Shown here: positions 1 through 6,599 of the stretch, in pieces
Layout: each line of letters starts with the position of its first letter
Position numbering within the stretch: the first letter of the stretch is position 1
IMG/VR virus record: IMGVR_UViG_3300007770_000785
Coordinates: 1 to 35,419 of that record
From: a virus
Strand: one strand, 5' to 3'
Length of the DNA stretch: 35,419 nt
Translations under genes and position numbers: made by a program
The notes under the pieces: generated by a model
Told to the model about the DNA's origin: nothing
Seen by the model: the letters and a program-made list of their open reading frames with translations, nothing else
Database searches by the model: none

Positions 1-2
1 GT

Positions 3-167
3 ATGTTGGTTAAACGGAATGGCGGTTCCGTGACTATCCCCGAAAAGGATATCTTTGACCAAAAAGGTTCTGACATGTTGACGCTGGCTTATGATAAGCA
101 GACTGGCTCAGTTATCTTGATGTTAATTGACGCCACCGGTGGCGGTTCGAAGGGCATTCCCAATTAA
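3..167 (+). CDS. C-terminal part of a small unknown protein (possibly complete)
   Basis: An open frame runs from the left edge to a TAA at 165-167 and encodes about 54 residues ending in GGGSKGIPN. An ATG lies at position 3, but no ribosome binding site can be seen because the window begins there, so this may be only the end of a longer gene. The visible part alternates hydrophobic and polar residues (LTLAYDKQTGSVILMLID), as in a beta strand pair, and has a glycine-rich tail. No family is recognised. It lies upstream of the protease gene on the same strand, 62 bases away. Confidence 0.5.
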   Translation: MLVKRNGGSVTIPEKDIFDQKGSDMLTLAYDKQTGSVILMLIDATGGGSKGIPN

Positions 168-229
168 GTCATTTTAGGAATCGTGCCTGATTTTTAAGAA
201 ATTATACGAACTATTCTAGTTACTACTGA

Positions 230-1063
230 ATGGTTAGATGGCATGATATAACGATATCCAAGCGCATTCAACGAGTGTCAGGGCTGCTGCTTGCTGCTTT
301 TATTCTAGTGTATCTTACTGCGGACGCCCCTCCCACCCAAAACCTTCCCCGCGACTCTTTCTTACGAATCACAAAGATCGTGAAATTGAAAATTTGCGAA
401 ACAGATAGCAAGGCAATCAAAAAGAGTAAGATATGTGTTGAGGACTCTTATGGAATAACGGCTTCTGGTTTTGTCGTTAAAAACGATGATGACGGTGGCG
501 CATATATCATGACCGCCGCACATGTTTGCGATAGCGAAGATGATTTAAAAAGAATCTCGATAGATCCAGCTAACAAAATTTTTAAAAAGCCAGAAGTTTC
601 AATATCTAAAAACCTCTTCAAAGGTATGGATCTTAAGGGAGAGACTCATCAGATGCAATTTGTTCGGATGGAGGCCAAGCAGGATCTCTGCCTACTGTAC
701 GCCCCAGATTTTCAGGCCCCTCCCCTTGAGATTGCTGATAAGACTCCGGCAATTGGTGAGGAAGTTTACAATATCGCGGCGCCAATTGGTTATTCTTTTA
801 AAAATATGATACCGATTCTGTCTGGCTATTATTCTGGACTCAATCCATGGGGCTTCGAAATATACACAATCCCAGTGATGGGAGGCAGTTCTGGTTCTCC
901 TATTTTAAACAAGCACAATGAAGTTGTTGGCATGATTGTTATGAGATTGGCAGATTTTGATAATGTTTCTCTTTCTCCGCAGAGAGTTTCGATTATTAAA
1001 TTCATAAGAATAGCCATCAAAAATCATAACGATTGTCTTTGTTCACATCCAAACGAGAAATAA
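230..1063 (+). CDS. Trypsin-like serine protease with N-terminal membrane anchor
   Basis: This 277-residue protein carries the three landmarks of a chymotrypsin-fold (S1-type) serine protease: TAAHVC with His98, QDLCLL with Asp152, and GGSSGSPI with the probable nucleophile Ser221 in a GxSGxP context. A basic start (SKRIQR) and a hydrophobic stretch at residues about 18-30 look like an uncleaved signal anchor or signal peptide, so the protease domain would sit in the periplasm or outside the membrane. Closest in style to bacterial trypsin-like peptidases of the HtrA/Trypsin_2 type, but there is no room for a PDZ domain. The substrate is unknown. The next gene starts three bases after its stop. 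The start has no clear Shine-Dalgarno sequence, so the N-terminus is the least certain part. Confidence 0.8.
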   Translation: MVRWHDITISKRIQRVSGLLLAAFILVYLTADAPPTQNLPRDSFLRITKIVKLKICETDSKAIKKSKICVEDSYGITASGFVVKNDDDGGAYIMTAAHVCDSEDDLKRISIDPANKIFKKPEVSISKNLFKGMDLKGETHQMQFVRMEAKQDLCLLYAPDFQAPPLEIADKTPAIGEEVYNIAAPIGYSFKNMIPILSGYYSGLNPWGFEIYTIPVMGGSSGSPILNKHNEVVGMIVMRLADFDNVSLSPQRVSIIKFIRIAIKNHNDCLCSHPNEK

Positions 1064-1065
1064 TA

Positions 1066-2367
1066 ATGACAAAAAAAAAGTATATCTTTGACACTAGTGT
1101 CTTTCTAACTGATTCATACGCTATCAACCACTATCAAGACGGCGATATCGTAATACCCTTTAAGGTACTAGAAGAGGTTGATAAGCATAAAAAAAGGCAT
1201 GACGGCGTTGGCTCCAATGCTAGGAATATAATTCGAATTTTAGATGAACTGAGGGAGATCGGTTCTCTTAGAGACGGTGTAAAACTGGCTAATGGGTCAA
1301 TGGTACATGTCAAGAGTCCTGAATCATTTAGAGAGTTTCTTCCTGATGATTTGGATTTAGATAATCCTGATAACGAAATCATTGCAGTAGCGTTGATGGA
1401 GAAACAAACTCACGATAATGTAATTCTGATTTCTCGCGATATTAATATGAGAGTAAAGTGCGATGCCCTGGGGATTACTTCAAAGGATTACATAGCAGGT
1501 CAAGTGGTTACCGCTAAAGACAAGGTATACGAAGGAACAAGTGTACACATTGTCAATGATAGCGTTATAGAATCCTTCTATTCTGGTGAAGAGGTGTTTT
1601 CAGACAGTACCCAGGAAGTATTCCCCAACCAATTCGTGATGCTCAAATCAAGTTCAAACTCAAAAAAGACTGCTCTCACCAGAAATACTTCCTCTTCAAA
1701 ACCTTTGCGAAGGATAACTGATTACCAAAAGGGTGTCTGGGGAGTCCGACCAAGAAACCGTGAACAGCGTTTTGTTCTGGATTTGCTCATGGACAACAGC
1801 GTACCCGTTGTGACCCTCATAGGGAAGGCCGGGTGCGGAAAAACCCTCTGCGCGCTTGCTAGCGGCCTTGAACAGGTCATTGAGAATAAACAGTACACCA
1901 GATTAATCGTAACCCGCCCGGTAGAACCGCTGGGGAGAGATATAGGTTATTTGCCAGGCACCATGGAAGAGAAGATGAGACCATGGCTGTCTCCTATCCA
2001 AGATAACCTGAAATATCTTATGGGAGATAAATATGCCTTTGATATGCACCTAAACAGTGGAGCTATCGAAATAGAGGCTTTAACGTACATCAGGGGCCGT
2101 TCAATCTCCGATGCCTATATCATTATCGACGAATGTCAGAATACTACAATTCATGAGATAAAAACGATATTAACAAGAGTGGGCGAAAATACTAAAATAG
2201 TATTATTAGGGGATATCGAACAAATCGATAATATTTATATAGATGAGACAACGAATGGTCTCACATATACGATAGAAAAATTTAAAGATCACGAACTTGC
2301 AGGCCACGTCACACTCAAAAAGGGTGAACGTTCTGCTGTCGCGACATTAGCAGCGAAAGTGTTATAA
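1066..2367 (+). CDS. phoH: PhoH family protein: PIN domain fused to PhoH ATPase
   Basis: The 433-residue protein has an N-terminal PIN-like nuclease domain (residues about 5-145), with acidic residues in FDTS (Asp9), LEEVDK (36-39), NPDNE and SRDIN (Asp125). A linker of about 60 residues rich in Ser and Lys joins it to a PhoH ATPase domain (about 225-433) with Walker A GKAGCGKT at 253-260 and Walker B YIIIDECQN at 351-359. PIN-PhoH fusions are known from bacteria as RNA helicase/RNase proteins. PhoH genes are common in marine phages, where their role is unsettled. I choose ATG 1066, just after the previous stop; an in-frame start at 1033 would overlap the protease gene and adds residues outside the PIN fold. 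Confidence 0.92.
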   Translation: MTKKKYIFDTSVFLTDSYAINHYQDGDIVIPFKVLEEVDKHKKRHDGVGSNARNIIRILDELREIGSLRDGVKLANGSMVHVKSPESFREFLPDDLDLDNPDNEIIAVALMEKQTHDNVILISRDINMRVKCDALGITSKDYIAGQVVTAKDKVYEGTSVHIVNDSVIESFYSGEEVFSDSTQEVFPNQFVMLKSSSNSKKTALTRNTSSSKPLRRITDYQKGVWGVRPRNREQRFVLDLLMDNSVPVVTLIGKAGCGKTLCALASGLEQVIENKQYTRLIVTRPVEPLGRDIGYLPGTMEEKMRPWLSPIQDNLKYLMGDKYAFDMHLNSGAIEIEALTYIRGRSISDAYIIIDECQNTTIHEIKTILTRVGENTKIVLLGDIEQIDNIYIDETTNGLTYTIEKFKDHELAGHVTLKKGERSAVATLAAKVL

Positions 2368-2376
2368 AGGAGAACA

Positions 2377-2700
2377 ATGCACTACATTACAGAAGAAGAG
2401 TATAACGAAGCAGTCAAGAATCAGGAGATTGCTGAGGATAATTCAGAACTTAAACAGTATATCTTAAACCATGTAGGTGAAAAACTACAACCCTCAGATG
2501 AAAATATAACGACCGAAATGGTTGTTGAAGTCATGGCCGATGAATTCCCAGAGTTCATGCTAGCAATTGCAGAAGAGAATTGGATAAGAGGATATCACCA
2601 GGGATTGGCAGATGTTGATGCCGGTAAGGAGCTTTTCGAAAAGGAGAATTCTCTCACCGCGCTAGCAGATCGAGAAAATTTCAGCACTAGCGAAGATTAA
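2377..2700 (+). CDS. Small acidic protein of unknown function
   Basis: A 107-residue acidic, mainly helical-looking protein with a good ribosome binding site (AAGGAG at 2367-2372) only ten bases after the phoH stop, so it is probably co-transcribed with phoH. The centre has a conserved-looking pattern NWIRGYHQGLADVDAG, which resembles short helical motifs in phage hypothetical proteins, but I do not recognise the family. There are no cysteines, no membrane segment and no catalytic signature. It is the last gene before a 361-base non-coding gap and so may end the upstream operon. Confidence 0.75.
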   Translation: MHYITEEEYNEAVKNQEIAEDNSELKQYILNHVGEKLQPSDENITTEMVVEVMADEFPEFMLAIAEENWIRGYHQGLADVDAGKELFEKENSLTALADRENFSTSED

Positions 2701-3061
2701 CCTTGACTAAATTGTAAAAATATGATAAACTCTAGTCATATTCAAGACTCAACTTACAAATAACCATCTAACAATCTATATTATATCAAACTTTCTAGTA
2801 ACTTACAACGATATATTCAAAATATGATGGTGACCAAAAGTATAGAAAGCACTTACATTAGTTAAGTTATTGATTTTACTTGGTTTTTCATTTTTTTACA
2901 TCTTAAATATTTTTTCTTTGGTCATTTGGGAGACGTACGTCTACATACCACAGAAGAGAAAATGGATCTGTTGGATTTGATTATTAACCGCGGATTTGTT
3001 TTTCCACTCCCTCCCTTTTCTCCTTCGACATAATAAATTTTTATCATAGGAGGATAATATT
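2701..3061 (+). promoter_or_regulatory. 361-base non-coding gap with candidate promoter, palindrome and RBS
   Basis: This is the longest gene-free stretch of the window and is strongly AT-rich. Near its start TTGACT (2703-2708) is followed after 17 bases by TAAACT (2726-2731), a possible sigma70-type promoter; TATGAT at 2721 is an alternative -10. A perfect 12-base palindrome, AGACGTACGTCT, lies at 2931-2942 and could be an operator. Near the end ATAATAAATT (about 3030-3039) loosely resembles the TATAAATA late promoter of T4-like phages, and AGGAGG at 3048-3053 is a strong ribosome binding site 8 bases before the next ATG. No terminator hairpin was found. A 23-codon ORF at 2962-3033 is too weak to call. 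Confidence 0.45.
2931..2942. repeat. Perfect 12-bp palindrome AGACGTACGTCT
   Basis: The sequence AGACGTACGTCT is its own reverse complement and lies in the middle of the long non-coding gap upstream of the repeat-protein gene. Its neighbours are AT-rich, so the GC-containing palindrome stands out. Perfect short palindromes in such places are often operator sites for dimeric repressors, but no regulator gene in the window points to this site, and a 12-base palindrome can arise by chance. Confidence 0.35.
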
Positions 3062-3913
3062 ATGGCTATTTCAAGATTAAAAGGATCAGGCCGTTTCGGT
3101 CAGGTTCTCCAGGGACGTGACCTCGCGGTTAACGGCCTTGAAACCGTTCTTTCCGGCTCGACGATCGCTGCCGGCGACGGCTTCGCTCAGATTTCCGCTG
3201 CTCCCCTCAAGACGCAACTTGCTGCTATTGGTGCGAGAATTTCGACTGAGTACACTCGCGCTGTAGCTGCTGAGGGTACCCTCACCAGCAACCTGGCCGC
3301 AGAGGTCACCGCGAACAACACCGATCACGCCGCCGCTACCACGGACCGTGCTCTCATTCGTGCTGAGAACGTCGGCCACGTCGCGCAGGTGAGCGCCTCG
3401 CTCTCCAGCCAGCTTTCGCTGGTCCGCGGTGACGCCGACGGCGCCTACAACGACATGGGCAAGTTAGAAGATAAGATTCAGCTCGAAGAGGGTCGTATTG
3501 ACGCGATTCTCGCCGCGTCGTCCGCGGACAAGGACACCTTTGCCGAGATCGTTACATTCATCAACAGCGTTGATACCACTAACGATAACGCTTTTGCGGC
3601 CCACGTCGCTACCTACAACGCATACGTGACTAGCAATAACGCCGCACTAGCTGCTGAGATCTCCGCGAACAACACCGATCACAGTGCCGCTACCACTGAC
3701 CGCGCTGCCATTCGCGCCGAATTCGCTGCTGCTGATACCACCCTCTCCAACCGCGTCGGCGCCCTCGAAAGCTTCGACAACAGAGTAGCCGACGAGTTTG
3801 TGGCCACCAGCGCTTCTTCCGGTTGCGTACTGTCTTTCGGCTCCAAAGCTCCTCAATTGAGCTTGCAGCCCAACGGCGCCTATGTCCAACTTGTGGTTGA
3901 TTACAAGGCCTAA
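3062..3913 (+). CDS. Repeat-containing, probably abundant virion protein (fibre- or decoration-like)
   Basis: The 283-residue protein is rich in Ala, Thr, Ser, Asn and Asp and has almost no aromatic residues in its middle. It contains two copies of a motif AE(V/I)xANNTDHxAATTDRAxIRAE, at residues 80-102 and 198-220, set in heptad-like helices (for example LSNRVGALES), which suggests an elongated trimeric coiled-coil fibre. The C-terminal 40 residues look like a small beta domain. The gene is clearly richer in GC than its neighbours and uses C-ending codons, has an AGGAGG ribosome binding site and its own terminator, all signs of high expression as a single-gene transcript. I infer a structural protein (fibre, whisker or decoration); no named family is recognised. 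Confidence 0.8.
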   Translation: MAISRLKGSGRFGQVLQGRDLAVNGLETVLSGSTIAAGDGFAQISAAPLKTQLAAIGARISTEYTRAVAAEGTLTSNLAAEVTANNTDHAAATTDRALIRAENVGHVAQVSASLSSQLSLVRGDADGAYNDMGKLEDKIQLEEGRIDAILAASSADKDTFAEIVTFINSVDTTNDNAFAAHVATYNAYVTSNNAALAAEISANNTDHSAATTDRAAIRAEFAAADTTLSNRVGALESFDNRVADEFVATSASSGCVLSFGSKAPQLSLQPNGAYVQLVVDYKA

Positions 3914-3952
3914 TCACTGTTTGAACATGGTACGGGTTTAAAAAACTCGGGA

Positions 3953-3983
3953 GGGAGGAGTCTTCGGACTCCTCCCTTTTTTT
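3953..3983 (+). terminator. Strong intrinsic terminator
   Basis: A perfect 10-bp stem, GGGAGGAGTC (3953-3962) with GACTCCTCCC (3967-3976), is closed by a TTCG tetraloop in the especially stable C(TTCG)G context and followed directly by seven T residues (3977-3983). It lies 39 bases after the stop of the repeat-protein gene and should end that transcript efficiently. It is the only textbook intrinsic terminator I found in the window. Confidence 0.95.
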
Positions 3984-4045
3984 ATATGTTTTTGCTTTTA
4001 TGAAATTCTTACATATTTATAAGTACAGTTAGGAGGACAGTCAAC

Positions 4046-4480
4046 ATGAGTTTGGTAGAGAAAGAGCCACCATTCGAGGAATTAACTCTCGATATCAGAA
4101 AAGGGGATAAAGGTGAGGTAATCAACGTTTATTTTACTATTGTAACTGAGAATTTTGTGAATAAAATTGAGGAGATAACGAATGAAATTAGTAAATCACT
4201 TCTTGAGCAAAATGTCGATCTTGTTGATCAACTAACCTTCAGAGTGGAAGAGGGGATGAAACAATATGAAAATTCTTTAAATTATCTGAGGGAGTTGAGC
4301 GAGGAGTATTTGCTCCTCGATTCCACTGTTACAGCTAGTGCTACGGTCATCCCCGGGTCCCCCATCGACATCGACGAGTTGAATAAGACAATTCGTCAAT
4401 CACAAGACGATATTGAAGAACGAAAAGAGAAGGTGCGAAAGCGAAAGGCAGAGAAAAACAAAAAGAAGAATCGGAGCTAA
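4046..4480 (+). CDS. Coiled-coil protein with basic C-terminal tail, unknown function
   Basis: A 144-residue protein preceded by AGGAGG at 4031-4036, nine bases before the ATG. Residues about 25-100 look helical (VNKIEEITNEISKSLLEQN) and the last 30 residues are a highly charged Lys/Arg/Glu run ending in KAEKNKKKNRS. Such basic tails can bind nucleic acid or pack DNA, but no family is recognised. It is the first gene after the terminator at 3953-3983 and heads a small cluster with the two genes that follow. Confidence 0.75.
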   Translation: MSLVEKEPPFEELTLDIRKGDKGEVINVYFTIVTENFVNKIEEITNEISKSLLEQNVDLVDQLTFRVEEGMKQYENSLNYLRELSEEYLLLDSTVTASATVIPGSPIDIDELNKTIRQSQDDIEERKEKVRKRKAEKNKKKNRS

Positions 4481-4514
4481 CTATATAATTCATTAGACAA
4501 GAGGAGCCATCACC

Positions 4515-4877
4515 ATGATCAGCAACCGAGAGAGAGAAAAAATTACATTGAGAGTGACTACTGATGAGAAATACAAGATGTGCAATGCATTACTCCTACT
4601 GGCTTATCAGAACCTTAACGGCGCCAGCGCGTCTGAATTGCAAGCTATCAGCGATGGCCTAAAGCGGGATGATCTGAACCTCTCCAAACTAACTCTCAGG
4701 AGCCACCTCCTCCTCATTGATGAATACAAAGCCGCGATCGAACAAGTTCGGGATATTGTTGACCCCCCAAAGAAATCAAAGAATGTAAAAAAGGCTAAGA
4801 AAAAAACTGACAAGAAGGTGATGACCGAAAAGAAAACAAAAAAGAAAGCGGCGCCTAAGAAGAGAGTTTCCAAATAA
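4515..4877 (+). CDS. Small protein with histone-H1-like Lys/Ala tail
   Basis: A 120-residue protein with GAGGAG at about 4500-4505 upstream of ATG 4515. The first 85 residues look helical; from residue about 86 onward the chain is a Lys-rich tail with repeated KKA, KKK and KKT units resembling histone H1 or bacterial Lys-rich nucleoid proteins. A role in binding DNA is possible, but this rests on composition only. The stop overlaps the next ATG (TAATG), so the two are translationally coupled. It follows another protein with a basic tail, which suggests related roles. Confidence 0.75.
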   Translation: MISNREREKITLRVTTDEKYKMCNALLLLAYQNLNGASASELQAISDGLKRDDLNLSKLTLRSHLLLIDEYKAAIEQVRDIVDPPKKSKNVKKAKKKTDKKVMTEKKTKKKAAPKKRVSK

Positions 4878-5080
4878 TGGCCTATAATCAAAGTTTTAGA
4901 CTTTCAAAAGAGGTTACGAAGATCCAAGCGAAGAAGGATAACGACAAAGTAAACCCTACCTTTCGAGCACTAAGTGACGGGACGAAAGTAACTCTTGACT
5001 TTGGCCCCGGCACCCCACGAATCGAATTAGTAATCAACGGTGATCACATTGACGCCAAATTCGTTGTGGCGCCCTCTTAG
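4877..5080 (+). CDS. Small basic protein of unknown function
   Basis: A 67-residue protein whose ATG shares its A with the stop codon of the previous gene (TAATG). The N-terminal half is basic and polar; the C-terminal half (VTLDFGPGTPRIELVINGDHIDAKFVV) looks like a few beta strands. No family is recognised. The tight overlap supports a real gene and makes translational coupling to the Lys-rich protein likely. Confidence 0.65.
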   Translation: MAYNQSFRLSKEVTKIQAKKDNDKVNPTFRALSDGTKVTLDFGPGTPRIELVINGDHIDAKFVVAPS

Positions 5081-5099
5081 GATATCCAAAATCTTTAAC

Positions 5100-5128
5100 T
5101 TTATTCTCCCAATCAATTGTGTTATACT
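5100..5128 (+). promoter_or_regulatory. Candidate promoter giving a leaderless transcript
   Basis: TTTATT (5100-5105) and TATACT (5123-5128) are spaced by 17 bases. The -10 box matches the sigma70 consensus at 5 of 6 positions; the -35 box is weak (3 of 6). Transcription starting the usual 6-8 bases after the -10 box would begin at or near the A of ATG 5134. No Shine-Dalgarno sequence precedes this ATG, in agreement with a leaderless message. Confidence 0.45.
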
Positions 5129-5133
5129 AAACT

Positions 5134-5817
5134 ATGTTTTACGAAGGAAAAAATCGTTCTCCGGTGAGAGAATATCAAGTCTATGGGCGAGTCTTTGTAC
5201 TCGTTAAAGATCCTCTCCCAGAAGATGTTAATCTCTCTTCAATATTAGAAAAAATAGAAAAATCCATTCCAAATTACCTTTTGCGCGACCTAGATTCAAT
5301 ATATATCGGCCAGTTCGACGAGTTCTCTGAGAGAGATATTAACGCTTTTTACAGAGATGGCGCGATATTTGCAACAAATGACCAGATAGACGATTCAGAT
5401 TTGATGGACGATTTAGTTCACGAGATGGCCCATTCAGTTGAGTCATATTACTCGGCACAGATATACGGAGACGGAGAAATAGAGCAAGAATTCTTAGGAA
5501 AGCGCCGGCGCCTCTTGGACTTGTTGATTCAGCATGAACTAGATGTTAATTTAAGGGACAAATCTCTGAGAGATTTATTTTTTGACTTAAAATACTCACA
5601 AAAATTTGATAACATACTTTACAAGGATATTGGTTACGCGCTGTTGGACAATATTACGCGGGGCCTTTTTTGCAATGCCTACGCCGTCACCTCTTTGAGG
5701 GAATACTTTGCTAGCGGCTTCGAGGAATTTTATATGGCGGATCGACAATATTTGAAGAAGATTTCTCCTGCCGTTTTCGAAAAACTCCAATATTTGAATA
5801 ATCTAAATGAGGAATGA
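5134..5817 (+). CDS. HExxH zinc metallopeptidase-like protein
   Basis: The 227-residue protein contains VHEMAHSVE with the zinc-binding HExxH at residues 96-100 (His96, Glu97, His100). About 95 residues later, SLREYFASGFEEFY (residues about 187-200) offers Glu197 or Glu198 as the third ligand, the layout of gluzincin-type peptidases. No signal peptide or membrane segment is seen, so it would act in the cytoplasm or in the virion. The substrate is unknown; maturation of virion proteins or attack on a host protein are both possible. The start lacks a ribosome binding site but lies directly after a -10-like box. The stop overlaps the start of the nuclease gene. Confidence 0.75.
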   Translation: MFYEGKNRSPVREYQVYGRVFVLVKDPLPEDVNLSSILEKIEKSIPNYLLRDLDSIYIGQFDEFSERDINAFYRDGAIFATNDQIDDSDLMDDLVHEMAHSVESYYSAQIYGDGEIEQEFLGKRRRLLDLLIQHELDVNLRDKSLRDLFFDLKYSQKFDNILYKDIGYALLDNITRGLFCNAYAVTSLREYFASGFEEFYMADRQYLKKISPAVFEKLQYLNNLNEE

Positions 5818-6590
5818 TGTCACACATCTCTTTTTCTGAGCTAAAGAATTGGGATTTCTGTCCCTTTTATCACAAACTTGTGCACATAGACAAACTAAGG
5901 GGCTTTGAGGGGAACGAATATACAGCCTTTGGGTCTGCGATTCACAAGGCATGTGAGGTCGCTGTTGTAGACCATAACGCGGATCTTAAGGAGGAGTTTC
6001 TAAAGAGTTTTCTGGATGAGATTCAAAATGCACCTTGTGAAAATAAAAAGCTTTTAAAAGAGATGAAACTGCAAGGCGAAGCGATCTTGCCAGAGATCTT
6101 GCCGGCCTTAGAAGGTTTCTTTGAGAATTATGAGGTTCTTTCTGTTGAAGAGCAGTTGTACGAACCCATTAAAGAATATGTTGAATCAGAGGTTAATTTC
6201 AAGGGATATATTGACTTAGTTCTTAAGACTGGTGACGGAAAGGTTCACATTATTGACTGGAAGACATGTTCGTGGGGTTGGGACTCTCGGAGAAAGTCTG
6301 ATCCGATGGTGACATATCAACTGACTTTCTATAAGCACTATTACGCGAAGAAGCACAATATAGACCCAGAGAATATTGAGACTTACTTTGCTCTTCTGAA
6401 AAGAACGGCGAAAACGAACAAGGTTGAGATTTTCAGAGTTTCTAATGGCAAAAAGAGGACCAAAAATGCTCTCGATCTCCTGTTTCGCGCTTTAAAAAAT
6501 ATCGGGTCAAACATGTGTATAAAGAACAGATTATCTTGTAAAGGCAAGTTTGGTTACTGCGATTTTTATAAGACAGAACACTGTCCGTAA
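5817..6590 (+). CDS. PD-(D/E)XK nuclease of the Cas4/AddB (RecB-like) type
   Basis: The 257-residue protein (from ATG 5817) shows the RecB/Cas4 nuclease order: His43 in FGSAIHKACE, Asp133 in KGYIDLVL, the core IDWKT with Asp147 and Lys149, and Gln168 in the YQLTFY motif. Cys15 near the N-terminus together with Cys241, Cys248 and Cys256 at the C-terminus matches the spacing of a 4Fe-4S cluster staple in AddB and Cas4 proteins. It is probably a 5'-3' or bidirectional single-strand DNA exonuclease used in recombination or host DNA degradation. ATG 5814 would add one Met; 5817 has better spacing from GAGG at 5809-5812. It does not look like a CRISPR component, as no array or cas1/cas2 is present. 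Confidence 0.88.
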   Translation: MSHISFSELKNWDFCPFYHKLVHIDKLRGFEGNEYTAFGSAIHKACEVAVVDHNADLKEEFLKSFLDEIQNAPCENKKLLKEMKLQGEAILPEILPALEGFFENYEVLSVEEQLYEPIKEYVESEVNFKGYIDLVLKTGDGKVHIIDWKTCSWGWDSRRKSDPMVTYQLTFYKHYYAKKHNIDPENIETYFALLKRTAKTNKVEIFRVSNGKKRTKNALDLLFRALKNIGSNMCIKNRLSCKGKFGYCDFYKTEHCP

Positions 6591-6599
6591 AGGAAAAAA

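Noticed and set aside
2962-3033. 23-codon ORF MDLLDLIINRG... in the long gap
   Set aside because: Too short, with only a weak GA-rich site upstream and no recognisable feature; kept as a remark in the gap entry.
3086-3917. Long open frames on the minus strand opposite the repeat-protein gene
   Set aside because: They mirror the GC-rich codon use of the real gene, have low-complexity translations and no ribosome binding sites.
4014-4021. TATTTATA, which is a perfect T4 late promoter box TATAAATA on the minus strand
   Set aside because: No minus-strand gene exists to be driven from it, and AT-rich intergenic DNA gives such matches by chance.
5817-6590. Cas4-like nuclease as a sign of a CRISPR system
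   Set aside because: No cas1, cas2 or repeat-spacer array is present; such nucleases are common in phages as stand-alone recombination enzymes.
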